A program made the translations under genes and the position numbers. Shown here piece by piece: positions 52,161-64,000 of a stretch of 64,000 nucleotides of DNA. The notes beneath the pieces were generated by a model that worked only from the letters and a program-made list of their open reading frames with translations, had not been told where the DNA came from and did not search any database. Numbering within the stretch: the first letter of the stretch is position 1; every line of letters starts with the position of its first letter. Origin of the DNA: Burkholderiales bacterium PBB2 (GTDB lineage: Bacteria; Pseudomonadota; Gammaproteobacteria; Burkholderiales; Burkholderiaceae_C); assembly GCA_002255955.1 (NCBI GenBank), contig NKIM01000004.1, forward strand, positions 62,001 through 126,000, read 5' to 3'.

Positions 52161-52565
52161 ATGAAACAAAAGCCGTACCTGAGCCTGGAAGACGTCAAGC
52201 GCATCGCCGCCGCTGCCGAGGGTGAAGCCCTGGCGCACCAGTGGGCGGTGACCATCGCCATCGTCGATGACGGCGGGCATTTGCTGTGGCTGCAGCGCCT
52301 GGACGGCGCGCCGGCCGTGTCGGCCCAGATCGCCCCGGCCAAGGCGCACACCGCCGCGCTGGGTCGTCGCGAGTCCAAGGTGTACGAGGACATCATCAAC
52401 CAGGGCCGCGTGTCCTTCCTGAGTGCGCCGGGCTTGAGTGGCTTGCTCGAGGGTGGCGTGCCGGTGCTGGTGGACGGCCATTGCATCGGCGCTGTGGGTG
52501 GCAGTGGCGTCAAGTCCAGCGAAGACGCGCAGATCGCGCGCGCGGGCATCGCGGCGCTGGCCTGA
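52161..52565 (+). CDS. GlcG/HbpS family heme-degrading-domain protein
   Basis: A 134-residue protein of the GlcG/HbpS/DUF336 family. It starts LSLEDVKRIAAAAEGEA and has VTIAIVDDGGHLLWLQRLDGA, a block shared by the family, then SFLSAPGLSGLLEGGVPVLVDGHCIGAVGGSG near the end. Members include a glycolate-operon protein (GlcG) and a heme-binding extracellular protein (HbpS). No signal peptide is visible, so it is cytoplasmic. No glc or heme gene is adjacent. A possible -10, TAAAGT, lies 30-40 bp upstream. Confidence 0.85.
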   Translation: MKQKPYLSLEDVKRIAAAAEGEALAHQWAVTIAIVDDGGHLLWLQRLDGAPAVSAQIAPAKAHTAALGRRESKVYEDIINQGRVSFLSAPGLSGLLEGGVPVLVDGHCIGAVGGSGVKSSEDAQIARAGIAALA

Positions 52566-52867
52566 CTCTGTGCAGGGGCAGGGTGGTTGCGGCCTCCCTG
52601 CCTGCTGAGTTCGTGGTGGTTTGAGGCGGCAGGCATGGCATCTGGCGAAGGCTGACTTGATGCCGTCATTTGCGCAAAGTAAGCAAAACCGGGCTTGGTG
52701 ATAACCCTGGTGGGTTATACTTAGCAGGTTTACCCGCAACCACCGCCACCCCAGCGAAACTCGCTTCAGTTTCTCCACCAAACTCAGGCTCTTTCGGCCC
52801 GGCTCTCCCCTGAGCCCGGCCGGCTGCAAGAGCAGAGCTGGGCGTGCGCACCTCACCGGAGTTCCCC
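52566..52867 (+). promoter_or_regulatory. Intergenic region upstream of carA with two dyads and a -10-like box
   Basis: This 302 bp gap holds no gene I can support. It contains TTTGCGCAAA (52669-52678), a perfect palindrome, and ATAACCC-TGGT-GGGTTAT (52701-52718), an inverted repeat that overlaps a -10-like TATACT (52716-52721). A weak -35-like GCTTGG lies 17 bp upstream of the -10. The dyads suit operator or hairpin control of carAB, which makes a precursor for both arginine and pyrimidines. The carA start follows about 147 bp later, so a long untranslated leader is expected. Confidence 0.5.
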
Positions 52868-54028
52868 GTGCTGCCCGATCTGCTCCAAACCCCCAAAGCG
52901 ATTCTCGCCCTGGCAGACGGCACGGTCTTCACAGGCACCTCGATCGGCGCAGCCGGTCACACGGTCGGCGAGGTGGTGTTCAACACCGCCATGACCGGCT
53001 ACCAGGAAATCCTCACCGACCCGAGCTACTGCCGGCAGATCGTGACCCTCACGTATCCGCACATCGGCAACTACGGCGTCAATGACGAGGATGTCGAGGC
53101 CCCGAAGATCCATGCCGCTGGCCTGATCATCAAGGAGCTGCCCATCCTTGATTCCAACTTCCGCAAGACCCGCAGCCTGGCGCAGTACCTGCGCGACGAA
53201 GGCACGGTCGCCATTGCCGACATCGACACCCGCCGCCTGACCCGCCTGCTGCGCACGACCGGTGCCCAGAACGGCTGCATCCTGGCGGTGCCCGAGGGTC
53301 AGGTCGTGACCGAGGCGCTGATCGCCGATGCAGTCGCCAAGGCCAAGGCGGCGCCCAGCATGTCCGGACTGGACCTGGCCAAGGTGGTCAGTACGCCCGA
53401 GCGCCACGGCTGGACTGAAACCGAGTGGACCTTGGGCAAGGGCTACGGCCAGCTGAGCCAGCCGCGTTTCCATGTGGTGGCCTATGACTTCGGCGTCAAG
53501 CGCAACATCCTGCGCATGCTGGCCGAGCGCGGTTGCAAGATCACCGTGGTGCCGGCCCAGACCCCGGCTTCGGCCGTGTTCGATCTGGAGCCGGACGGTG
53601 TCTTTCTGTCCAACGGCCCTGGCGATCCGCAGCCTTGCGATTACGCGATCGCAGCGGCAGCGCAGCTGATCGAATCGGGCATCCCGACCTTCGGCATCTG
53701 CCTGGGTCACCAGATCATGGCTCTGGCCTCGGGCGCCAAGACCTTCAAGATGAAGTTCGGCCATCACGGCGGCAACCATCCGGTCAAGGACCTGGACAAT
53801 GGCCGCGTCAGCATCACCAGCCAGAACCACGGCTTTGCGGTCGATGCGGACAGCCTGCCCGCCAATCTGCGCGCCACCCACATCAGCTTGTTCGACGGCA
53901 CGCTGCAAGGCCTGGCCCGCACCGACAAGCCGGCCTTCTGCTTCCAGGGTCACCCCGAAGCCAGCCCCGGCCCCCACGACATCGCCTACCTGTTTGACCG
54001 CTTCATCGGTCTGATGGCCAAGTCCTGA
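52868..54028 (+). CDS. carA: Carbamoyl-phosphate synthase small subunit
   Basis: A 386-residue subunit. I chose the GTG at 52868 because CGGAG lies seven bases upstream and the start then matches relatives; a GTG at 52844 would add eight residues. The N-terminal domain has [10 protein letters not shown] and [16 protein letters not shown]. The glutaminase domain has the nucleophile in [12 protein letters not shown] and the His in [13 protein letters not shown]. It releases ammonia from glutamine and passes it to CarB. The carB gene starts 23 bp later. Confidence 0.95.
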   Translation: MLPDLLQTPKAILALADGTVFTGTSIGAAGHTVGEVVFNTAMTGYQEILTDPSYCRQIVTLTYPHIGNYGVNDEDVEAPKIHAAGLIIKELPILDSNFRKTRSLAQYLRDEGTVAIADIDTRRLTRLLRTTGAQNGCILAVPEGQVVTEALIADAVAKAKAAPSMSGLDLAKVVSTPERHGWTETEWTLGKGYGQLSQPRFHVVAYDFGVKRNILRMLAERGCKITVVPAQTPASAVFDLEPDGVFLSNGPGDPQPCDYAIAAAAQLIESGIPTFGICLGHQIMALASGAKTFKMKFGHHGGNHPVKDLDNGRVSITSQNHGFAVDADSLPANLRATHISLFDGTLQGLARTDKPAFCFQGHPEASPGPHDIAYLFDRFIGLMAKS

Positions 54029-54051
54029 TCACGGCCTGATGGAGTAAAGAC

Positions 54052-57318
<3,267 letters not shown>

Positions 57319-57331
57319 ACTGCGTCTGAAC

Positions 57332-57385
57332 GAAGTCCGCCGCCGCGCCCCTGGAAGCAGGGTCGCAGCGGCGGCTTCATTTTGT
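57332..57385 (+). terminator. Probable terminator after carB
   Basis: A GC-rich stem, GAAG-CCGCCGCCGCG pairing with CGCAGCGGCGGCTTC, encloses a loop of about 20 bases and ends in ATTTTGT. The stem has mismatches and the T-run is short, so termination is probably partial. Confidence 0.55.
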
Positions 57386-57494
57386 GGAGCGAGGAAATGA
57401 GCCCCTTTCGGGCTTGCGACTCGCCGTTCTCCCGGCGCCGCGTCGCAGACGTGGCCGGCGCCCAGGCTTTTTCAAGGTTTCATTCATTCAAATC

Positions 57495-57971
57495 ATGGCC
57501 ACCATTCCATTGACCACCCGCGGTGCCGAGAAGCTCAAAGCCGAGCTGCATCAACTCAAGAGCGTTGAGCGTCATGCCGTGATCAATGCGATTGCCGAGG
57601 CGCGTGCTCAAGGCGATCTGTCTGAAAACGCCGAATACGAAGCCGCCAAGGATAAGCAAGGCTTCATCGAAGGCCGCATTCTGGAGATCGAAGGCAAGCT
57701 GGCTGCGGCCCAGATCATCGATCCTGCCTCGGTGGATGCCGGCGGTCGCATCGTCTTCGGCTCGACCGTGGACCTCGAAGAAGAGGCCACCGGCGCCGAG
57801 GTGACCTACCAAATCGTCGGTGACGACGAGGCCGACCTGAAGCTGGGCCTGATTTCGATCAGCTCGCCCATCGCGCGCGCGCTGATCGGCAAGGAAGCGG
57901 GCGACGTGGCCGATGTGCAAGCGCCCGGCGGCGTCAAGCGCTACGAGGTGGTGGAAGTCCGCTACGTTTGA
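57495..57971 (+). CDS. greA: Transcription elongation factor GreA
   Basis: A 158-residue protein, the standard length. The N-terminal coiled coil carries the acidic tip in [17 protein letters not shown], with the Asp and Glu that position the catalytic magnesium when GreA enters the RNA polymerase channel. The C-terminal domain (from about 80) has [11 protein letters not shown] and [10 protein letters not shown]. GreA promotes cleavage of backtracked RNA. It comes after carB in the usual Burkholderiales order, with a short gap that includes a terminator. Confidence 0.96.
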   Translation: MATIPLTTRGAEKLKAELHQLKSVERHAVINAIAEARAQGDLSENAEYEAAKDKQGFIEGRILEIEGKLAAAQIIDPASVDAGGRIVFGSTVDLEEEATGAEVTYQIVGDDEADLKLGLISISSPIARALIGKEAGDVADVQAPGGVKRYEVVEVRYV

Positions 57972-57987
57972 TAGCGCAGGCGGTTTC

Positions 57988-58416
57988 GTGACTCTGCTCC
58001 AGCGTTCGCGCCTGCTGCTGGCTGCCCTCTGGGCGGGTTTGTTGCTGTGCGTGGCCTTTGTGGCGGCGCCGAGCGCATTCGCCGCGCTGGAAAAGGCGCA
58101 GGCCGGTGCTTTTGTCGGCCGCCTGTTTGCGCAGGAAGCCAACCTGAGTTTGGCGGCTGCGGTGCTGCTGATGCTGATGGAGCGCCGCCTGGCGCGCGAC
58201 GGGCAGGCTCGCGCCTTGACGGCCGAGTTCCTCCTGCCGGCCGGCGCCTTGTTTTGCACTGTGCTCGGTTACTTTGCGCTGCAGCCCTTGATGGCGGCCG
58301 CGCGTGCCGGGCAGGGCTCATGGTCGTTCATGAGCCTGCATGCGGTGTCGTTTGGGTTCTACGGGCTTAAGACCTTGCTGGTCTTGGCGCTGGCCTGGCG
58401 TAGCAGCCGGGCCTGA
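57988..58416 (+). CDS. DUF4149 domain-containing membrane protein
   Basis: A 142-residue inner-membrane protein. The start is a GTG at 57988, 16 bp after the greA stop. It has about four hydrophobic segments, the first at LLLAALWAGLLLCVAFVAAPSAFA. The PSAFAALEKAQAGAFVGRLF block is characteristic of DUF4149, where the family function is unknown. In this order of bacteria the gene commonly lies between greA and yhbY, as here. It is convergent with yhbY across 64 bp. Confidence 0.8.
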   Translation: MTLLQRSRLLLAALWAGLLLCVAFVAAPSAFAALEKAQAGAFVGRLFAQEANLSLAAAVLLMLMERRLARDGQARALTAEFLLPAGALFCTVLGYFALQPLMAAARAGQGSWSFMSLHAVSFGFYGLKTLLVLALAWRSSRA

Positions 58417-58474
58417 GCGCGTGGCGCTCTGATGTCAGCCAGCCTTGGGCGTGGCCCAGGCTGATTGGCATGCA

Positions 58475-58493
58475 GCAGGATCACTGATCCTGC
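58475..58493. other. 19 bp palindrome at the yhbY stop codon
   Basis: GCAGGATCA-C-TGATCCTGC is a perfect inverted repeat with 9 bp arms. The yhbY stop codon lies at its centre. No T-run follows on either strand, so it is not a standard terminator; it could protect the 3' ends of the two convergent transcripts. Confidence 0.4.
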
Positions 58494-58963
58494 GAGCTCT
58501 TCTTGATGCTGGTGAGGCGGCGCTTGGCGCGCTTGATCTCACCGCCCTGGGCGACGCGTTCGTTACCCAGCACGCGCAGCTTCTTGGTTTGCGGGCGGTG
58601 GTTGCCGCTCTTCGAGAACTTGACGATCTTGACCACGCGCGGGCCCAGCTTGCTGTCAGCACGGGTGTTGGCTTCGTCTTCCTTGGGCGGAATCGGGCGC
58701 CAGATGATAAGCAGCTTGCCGATGTGCTGAATCGGCGCCGCATTCAGTTCGCCGCACAGGCTGGCGAAGATGCCTTCGCGGTTGGCGCGGTCGTCCGAGA
58801 AAATCCGCACCTTGATCAGCCCGTGGGCATTGAGGGCGGCGTCGGTCGCTTTCACGACGGCAGGGGTGAGTCCATCCGCGCCTATCATGACCACGGGGTC
58901 GAGATGATGGGCTTCGGAGCGTTTTTCCTTGCGCTGGGCAGGGGTCAATTGAATCGCAGGCAT
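58481..58963 (-). CDS. yhbY: YhbY/CRS1-type RNA-binding protein
   Basis: A 160-residue protein. The CRM domain (about 1-97) begins LTPAQRKEKRSEAHHLDPVVMIGADGLTPAVVKATDAALNAHGLIKV and has the later RPIPPK. This domain binds RNA and is tied to 50S subunit maturation in bacteria. The C-terminal 60 residues are basic and variable, typical of the longer betaproteobacterial form. It is divergent from rlmE, also a ribosome-maturation gene, across only 20 bp that hold opposed -10-like boxes. Confidence 0.92.
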   Translation of the reverse strand: MPAIQLTPAQRKEKRSEAHHLDPVVMIGADGLTPAVVKATDAALNAHGLIKVRIFSDDRANREGIFASLCGELNAAPIQHIGKLLIIWRPIPPKEDEANTRADSKLGPRVVKIVKFSKSGNHRPQTKKLRVLGNERVAQGGEIKRAKRRLTSIKKSSQDQ

Positions 58964-58968
58964 AGGCG

Positions 58969-58975
58969 TATTATC
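58969..58975. promoter_or_regulatory. Overlapping divergent -10-like boxes (yhbY / rlmE)
   Basis: TATTAT (58969-58974, plus strand) lies nine bases before the rlmE ATG. Its complement region reads GATAAT on the minus strand (58975-58970), six bases before the yhbY ATG. Both starts would give almost leaderless messages. A weak minus-strand -35, TTGTTG, lies 18 bp away (58994-58999). Confidence 0.5.
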
Positions 58976-58983
58976 CGTGCAAC

Positions 58984-59685
58984 ATGAAGTTCACAACAAA
59001 AAGCAAAAAACTTAATAAGGCGTGGTTGCATGATCACATCAATGATCCCTACGTCAAGATGGCCCAGCGTGATGGTTATCGCGCCCGCGCGGCCTACAAA
59101 CTCAAAGAGATTGACGAAGAGCTCAAGCTGATCCGCCCGGGTCAGGTGGTGGTCGATCTCGGTGCTTCACCGGGCGCCTGGAGTCAGTACCTGCGGCGCT
59201 GTTTTGCCCCCAAGGAGGCCGGCACCGGTGGCGCAGCCGTGGGGCAACTCAACGGCACCATCATCTCGCTGGACTTGCTCGATTGCGCTCCGATTGAGGG
59301 CGTGCATTTCATCAAGGGCGATTTCCAGGAGGAGGCGGTGCTGCATCAGCTGGAGGCAGCCCTCGCAGGCAAGTCTGTCGATGTGGTGGTGTCCGACATG
59401 GCGCCCAATCTCTCGGGCATCGAGAGCTCGGATGCGGCGCGTGTGGCCGGCTTGGTCGAGTTGGCCATCGAGTTCGCGCAAGCGCATCTCAAGCCTGAAG
59501 GTGCGCTGGTGGCCAAGGTGTTTCACGGCAGCGGTTACACGCAGTTGGTGGAGCTCTTCAAGGCAACCTTCAAGAAGGTCAAGCCCCTGAAGCCCAAGGC
59601 CTCGCGCGATCGCTCGTCCGAGACTTTCCTGATCGGCATCGGCCTCAAGAAGCCTGCCGCACCCAAGGTGGACACCCCGGCGTGA
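58984..59685 (+). CDS. rlmE: 23S rRNA (uridine(2552)-2'-O)-methyltransferase RlmE
   Basis: A 233-residue SAM-dependent enzyme (FtsJ/RrmJ). The start [15 protein letters not shown] is lysine-rich, as in relatives. SAM motif: [15 protein letters not shown]. Catalytic tetrad residues fit KLKEID-type Lys, Asp in [12 protein letters not shown], and Lys in LVAKVFHG. It methylates U2552 of 23S rRNA late in 50S assembly and is part of the heat-shock response in other bacteria. The order rlmE-ftsH is conserved; here a sigma-32-like promoter lies between them. Confidence 0.95.
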   Translation: MKFTTKSKKLNKAWLHDHINDPYVKMAQRDGYRARAAYKLKEIDEELKLIRPGQVVVDLGASPGAWSQYLRRCFAPKEAGTGGAAVGQLNGTIISLDLLDCAPIEGVHFIKGDFQEEAVLHQLEAALAGKSVDVVVSDMAPNLSGIESSDAARVAGLVELAIEFAQAHLKPEGALVAKVFHGSGYTQLVELFKATFKKVKPLKPKASRDRSSETFLIGIGLKKPAAPKVDTPA

Positions 59686-59726
59686 ATGCCGGTGATTTCG
59701 CATGGCCATGCAAATCAGCCTGGCCT

Positions 59727-59754
59727 CTTGACTGCAATAGAATCAACCCCATAT
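59727..59754 (+). promoter_or_regulatory. Sigma-32 (RpoH)-like promoter upstream of ftsH
   Basis: CTTGACT (59727-59733), a 13-base spacer, then CCCCATAT (59747-59754). This matches the heat-shock promoter consensus CTTGAAA-N13-17-CCCCATNT closely, with an exact -10. It lies 56 bp before the ftsH GTG, a fitting distance for transcription start and leader. FtsH is a known heat-shock protease. Confidence 0.75.
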
Positions 59755-59809
59755 GCCGTGCACGTGGCTGTAAACAGTGCAGCCTGGCCGTAATGAACAA
59801 GGAGTGGCG

Positions 59810-61714
<1,905 letters not shown>

Positions 61715-61734
61715 CCAAGGCTGAAATTGAGTGG

Positions 61735-61762
61735 GGCCCGGCTTCTGAAGTCGGGCCTTTTT
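61735..61762 (+). terminator. Rho-independent terminator after ftsH
   Basis: GGCCCGGCT and AGTCGGGCC form a stem with one G-T pair and a TCTGA loop, followed by five T residues. It starts 20 bases after the ftsH stop and separates ftsH from folP. Confidence 0.85.
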
Positions 61763-61826
61763 CTTTGGCGCATTCGTTCAGGCCTGCCGAGTTGCCTGCA
61801 GCCTGCTCGCAGTCCTTTCTTACTCA

Positions 61827-62696
61827 TTGAGTCTTGCTTTGAGCGCATCAACCGTTGAGTCCGCGCCGACCTGGCGCACCCGCCGCTTTGCCATCGATCT
61901 GCAGCGTGTCCAGGTCATGGGCATCGTCAATGTCACACCGGATTCCTTTTCTGACGGAGGGCAGCACGGGACAGCGCGCAGCGCCATCGCTCATTGCGAG
62001 CGTCTGCTGGTGGACGGTGTGGACATCCTCGACATTGGCGGCGAATCCAGTCGCCCCGGCGCGCAGTTGCTCAGCGAGGACGACGAGTGGTCGCGTGTGG
62101 CGCCTGTGCTGGCCGAGGCGGTCAAGCTGGGCGTGCCGGTGTCCATCGACACCTACAAACCGGCACTGATGGCGCGTGCGCTCGATCTCGGGGTGGACAT
62201 CGTCAATGACATCCAGGCCTTGCGCATGCCGGGCGCTCTTGAGGCGGTTTCGACCCATGCGGATGCGGGTGTGTGCCTGATGCATTTGCGCGGTGACTCA
62301 TCCACCATGCAGGCTTTGGTGGACTACGGCGATGTGGTTGCGGAGGTGGCTGCCTTTTTGGTCGACCGGGCGGGCGCCTTGCGTGAAGCCGGCGTGGCGG
62401 CGGAGCGCATCGTGCTGGACCCAGGTTACGGGTTCGCGAAAACCACGGCGCAAAATTTTGAGCTGCTGGCGCGACAGCAAGAGCTGCAAGGTTTGGGCTA
62501 TCCGCTGTTGATTGGGTGGTCGCGCAAGCGCGCCATCGGAGATGTGACCGGCCGGCCTGTGGACCAGCGCCTGGCCGGTAGTTTGGCTGCGGCTCTGGCC
62601 GCGGTGGCACGTGGCGCCCGTATCGTGCGCGTACACGATGTGGCGGCGACGGTCGATGCACTCAAGGTCTGGCATGCGGCTGCCGGCGGCGCGTGA
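61827..62696 (+). CDS. folP: Dihydropteroate synthase
   Basis: A 289-residue enzyme if the TTG at 61827 is used. No ATG lies upstream of the core in frame; a second TTG is at 61839. The start is therefore uncertain. Core motifs: [15 protein letters not shown] for the pterin and diphosphate loops, [11 protein letters not shown], and [16 protein letters not shown], all intact. It joins p-aminobenzoate to the pterin diphosphate in folate synthesis and is the sulfonamide target. It lies between ftsH and glmM, the normal order. Confidence 0.94.
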   Translation: MSLALSASTVESAPTWRTRRFAIDLQRVQVMGIVNVTPDSFSDGGQHGTARSAIAHCERLLVDGVDILDIGGESSRPGAQLLSEDDEWSRVAPVLAEAVKLGVPVSIDTYKPALMARALDLGVDIVNDIQALRMPGALEAVSTHADAGVCLMHLRGDSSTMQALVDYGDVVAEVAAFLVDRAGALREAGVAAERIVLDPGYGFAKTTAQNFELLARQQELQGLGYPLLIGWSRKRAIGDVTGRPVDQRLAGSLAAALAAVARGARIVRVHDVAATVDALKVWHAAAGGA

Positions 62697-62764
62697 ATAC
62701 TGTTACGCAGTTGCCACAGCCGCTGACCGACAATAGCGGATTGATTTTCAGGAGGGTGCTCACA

Positions 62765-64000
62765 ATGAGCCGCAAGTATTTCGGTACCGATGGGATTCGT
62801 GGCACGGTCGGCCAAGCGCCGATCACGCCCGACTTCATGTTGCGCCTGGGCCATGCGGTGGGCCAGGTGCTGCGCAAGCAGTCGAGCCGCCCCAGCGTCT
62901 TGATCGGCAAGGACACGCGCATTTCTGGCTACATGATCGAGTCGGCCCTGGAGGCTGGTTTTGCCTCGGCCGGTGTCGATGTGCAGCTGACGGGTCCGCT
63001 GCCCACGCCGGGCGTGGCCTACCTGACCCGCGCACTGCGCCAGGATCTGGGTGTGGTGATCAGCGCTTCGCACAATCCCTTTGCCGACAACGGCATCAAG
63101 TTCTTCTCGGCCAAGGGTGAAAAGCTGCCCGACGCCTGGGAGCTGGCCGTCGAGGCGGCGCTCGACGAGCCGCCGACCTGGATCGATTCGGCCAATCTCG
63201 GGCGTGCCCGCCGCATCAGCGATGCGCGTGGCCGTTACATCGAGTTTTGCAAGAACAGTTTCGGCTCCGATTTGACCCTCAAAGGCATGAAGATCGTGGT
63301 CGATGCGGCGCATGGCGCGGCCTACCACGTGGCGCCCGATGTGTTCCATGAACTGGGTGCCGAGGTCATCTCCATTGGCTGCAGCCCCGATGGTTTCAAT
63401 ATCAACGCCGGTTTTGGTGCCACTTCGCCGGCCGCTCTGGTCAAGGCGGTGCATGAGCATGGCGCGCACTACGGCGTCGCGCTGGATGGCGACGCCGACC
63501 GCTTGCAACTGGTGGACGCACAAGGCCGTCTCTACAACGGTGACGAGTTGCTGTATGTGATGGTGGCCGATCGCCTGGGTCAAGGCCTGCGTGTGCCCGG
63601 CGCTGTGGGCACCTTGATGACCAATATGGCGGTCGAGCTGGCCCTGCGCTCGCGCGACGTGGACTTCGTTCGTGCCAAGGTGGGTGACCGTTATGTGTTG
63701 GAAGAGCTGAGCGCGCGCGGCTGGCAGCTGGGCGGCGAAGGCTCGGGCCATCTTCTGGCCCTGGACAAGCACACCACGGGCGATGGCATTGTCAGCGCCT
63801 TGCTGATTCTGCAGGCCGTCAGCCGCACCGGCCGCTCCTTGGCGGAGCATCTGGCGGACGTCACCTTGTTCCCGCAGACCATGATCAATGTGCGTTTGCA
63901 ACCGGGTCAGGATTGGCGCAGCAATGCCCGCCTGGCGCGCGAGCAAGCTGAAGTGACGGCCGAGCTCGGCGACCGCGGCCGTGTGCTGATCCGTGCCTCA
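62765..64000 (+). CDS. glmM: Phosphoglucosamine mutase, partial (C-terminus beyond window)
   Basis: The first 412 residues are visible of an expected 445 or so; the gene continues past the right edge. AGGAGG (62750-62755) precedes the ATG. The start is the diagnostic [16 protein letters not shown]. The phosphoserine is Ser102 in [10 protein letters not shown]; the metal loop is LDGDADR and the sugar loop GGEGSGH. It converts glucosamine-6-phosphate to glucosamine-1-phosphate for peptidoglycan and LPS precursors. It follows folP by 68 bp and probably shares a transcript. Confidence 0.96.
   Translation, partial: MSRKYFGTDGIRGTVGQAPITPDFMLRLGHAVGQVLRKQSSRPSVLIGKDTRISGYMIESALEAGFASAGVDVQLTGPLPTPGVAYLTRALRQDLGVVISASHNPFADNGIKFFSAKGEKLPDAWELAVEAALDEPPTWIDSANLGRARRISDARGRYIEFCKNSFGSDLTLKGMKIVVDAAHGAAYHVAPDVFHELGAEVISIGCSPDGFNINAGFGATSPAALVKAVHEHGAHYGVALDGDADRLQLVDAQGRLYNGDELLYVMVADRLGQGLRVPGAVGTLMTNMAVELALRSRDVDFVRAKVGDRYVLEELSARGWQLGGEGSGHLLALDKHTTGDGIVSALLILQAVSRTGRSLAEHLADVTLFPQTMINVRLQPGQDWRSNARLAREQAEVTAELGDRGRVLIRAS

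Noticed and set aside
59729-59744. TTGACT and TAGAAT as a sigma-70 promoter for ftsH
   Set aside because: Only four bases separate them; the same TTGACT fits a sigma-32 -35 with the exact CCCCATAT -10 downstream.

Overview
The window is chromosomal DNA from a high-GC betaproteobacterium of the order Burkholderiales. Gene content suggests the Roseateles/Paucibacter/Leptothrix-like group; the genus is an inference. Three things support the order: the surE-pcm-nlpD-rpoS-rlmD block, the carA-carB-greA-DUF4149-(yhbY)-rlmE-ftsH-folP-glmM block, and a small Trp-rich protein of the TIGR04438 type. Genes are tightly packed, often with ATGA start/stop overlaps. I see no rRNA, tRNA, CRISPR array, transposase or prophage. 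The only mobile-like item is a palindrome-rich intergenic element near 51.1 kb.

Layout. 0-2.6 kb: a truncated protein phosphatase, a creatininase-family hydrolase and an MFS exporter. 2.5-9.1 kb (minus strand): a probable seven-gene operon holding two copies of an outer-membrane-barrel plus periplasmic-binding-protein cassette, two hotdog thioesterases and a PAS-LuxR regulator. This is the most system-like unexplained locus. 9.2-10.6 kb: two-subunit 3-oxoacid CoA-transferase. 10.8-16.5 kb: DUF1800/DUF1501 exported pair, lipoprotein gamma-glutamyltransferase and a His-rich secreted protein. 16.5-26.1 kb: ubiquinone hydroxylase, DsbB, RidA, ComEC, glutaminyl cyclase, GFA/VOC pair, a three-gene overlapping operon ending in a GNAT acetyltransferase, and MltB. 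26.3-30.5 kb: the moxR-DUF58-transglutaminase operon. 30.5-39.5 kb: histone-deacetylase-like hydrolase, MscS channel, fumarase, NhaA, a Cache protein with a chemoreceptor, and YqhA. 39.8-45.7 kb: acetyl-CoA synthetase, cytochrome c, Trp-rich protein, an NHL/M23-like fusion and an orphan response regulator. 45.9-51.1 kb: the rpoS block. 51.2-64 kb: YccA, GlcG-like protein, carAB, greA, yhbY/rlmE, ftsH, folP and a truncated glmM.

How it fits together. The right third is housekeeping: pyrimidine/arginine precursor synthesis, transcript elongation, ribosome maturation, proteostasis, folate and cell wall, with rpoS stress control. The left third is accessory and envelope-directed: export, periplasmic sensing, thiol oxidation and peptidoglycan turnover. 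Regulatory signals read directly from sequence include a sigma-32-like promoter before ftsH, dyads before carA and acs, direct repeats before the CoA-transferase genes, and -10-like hexamers so close to start codons (rlmD, yhbY, rlmE, surE) that leaderless transcripts are likely. All functional statements rest on recognised motifs and family knowledge; no database search was run.
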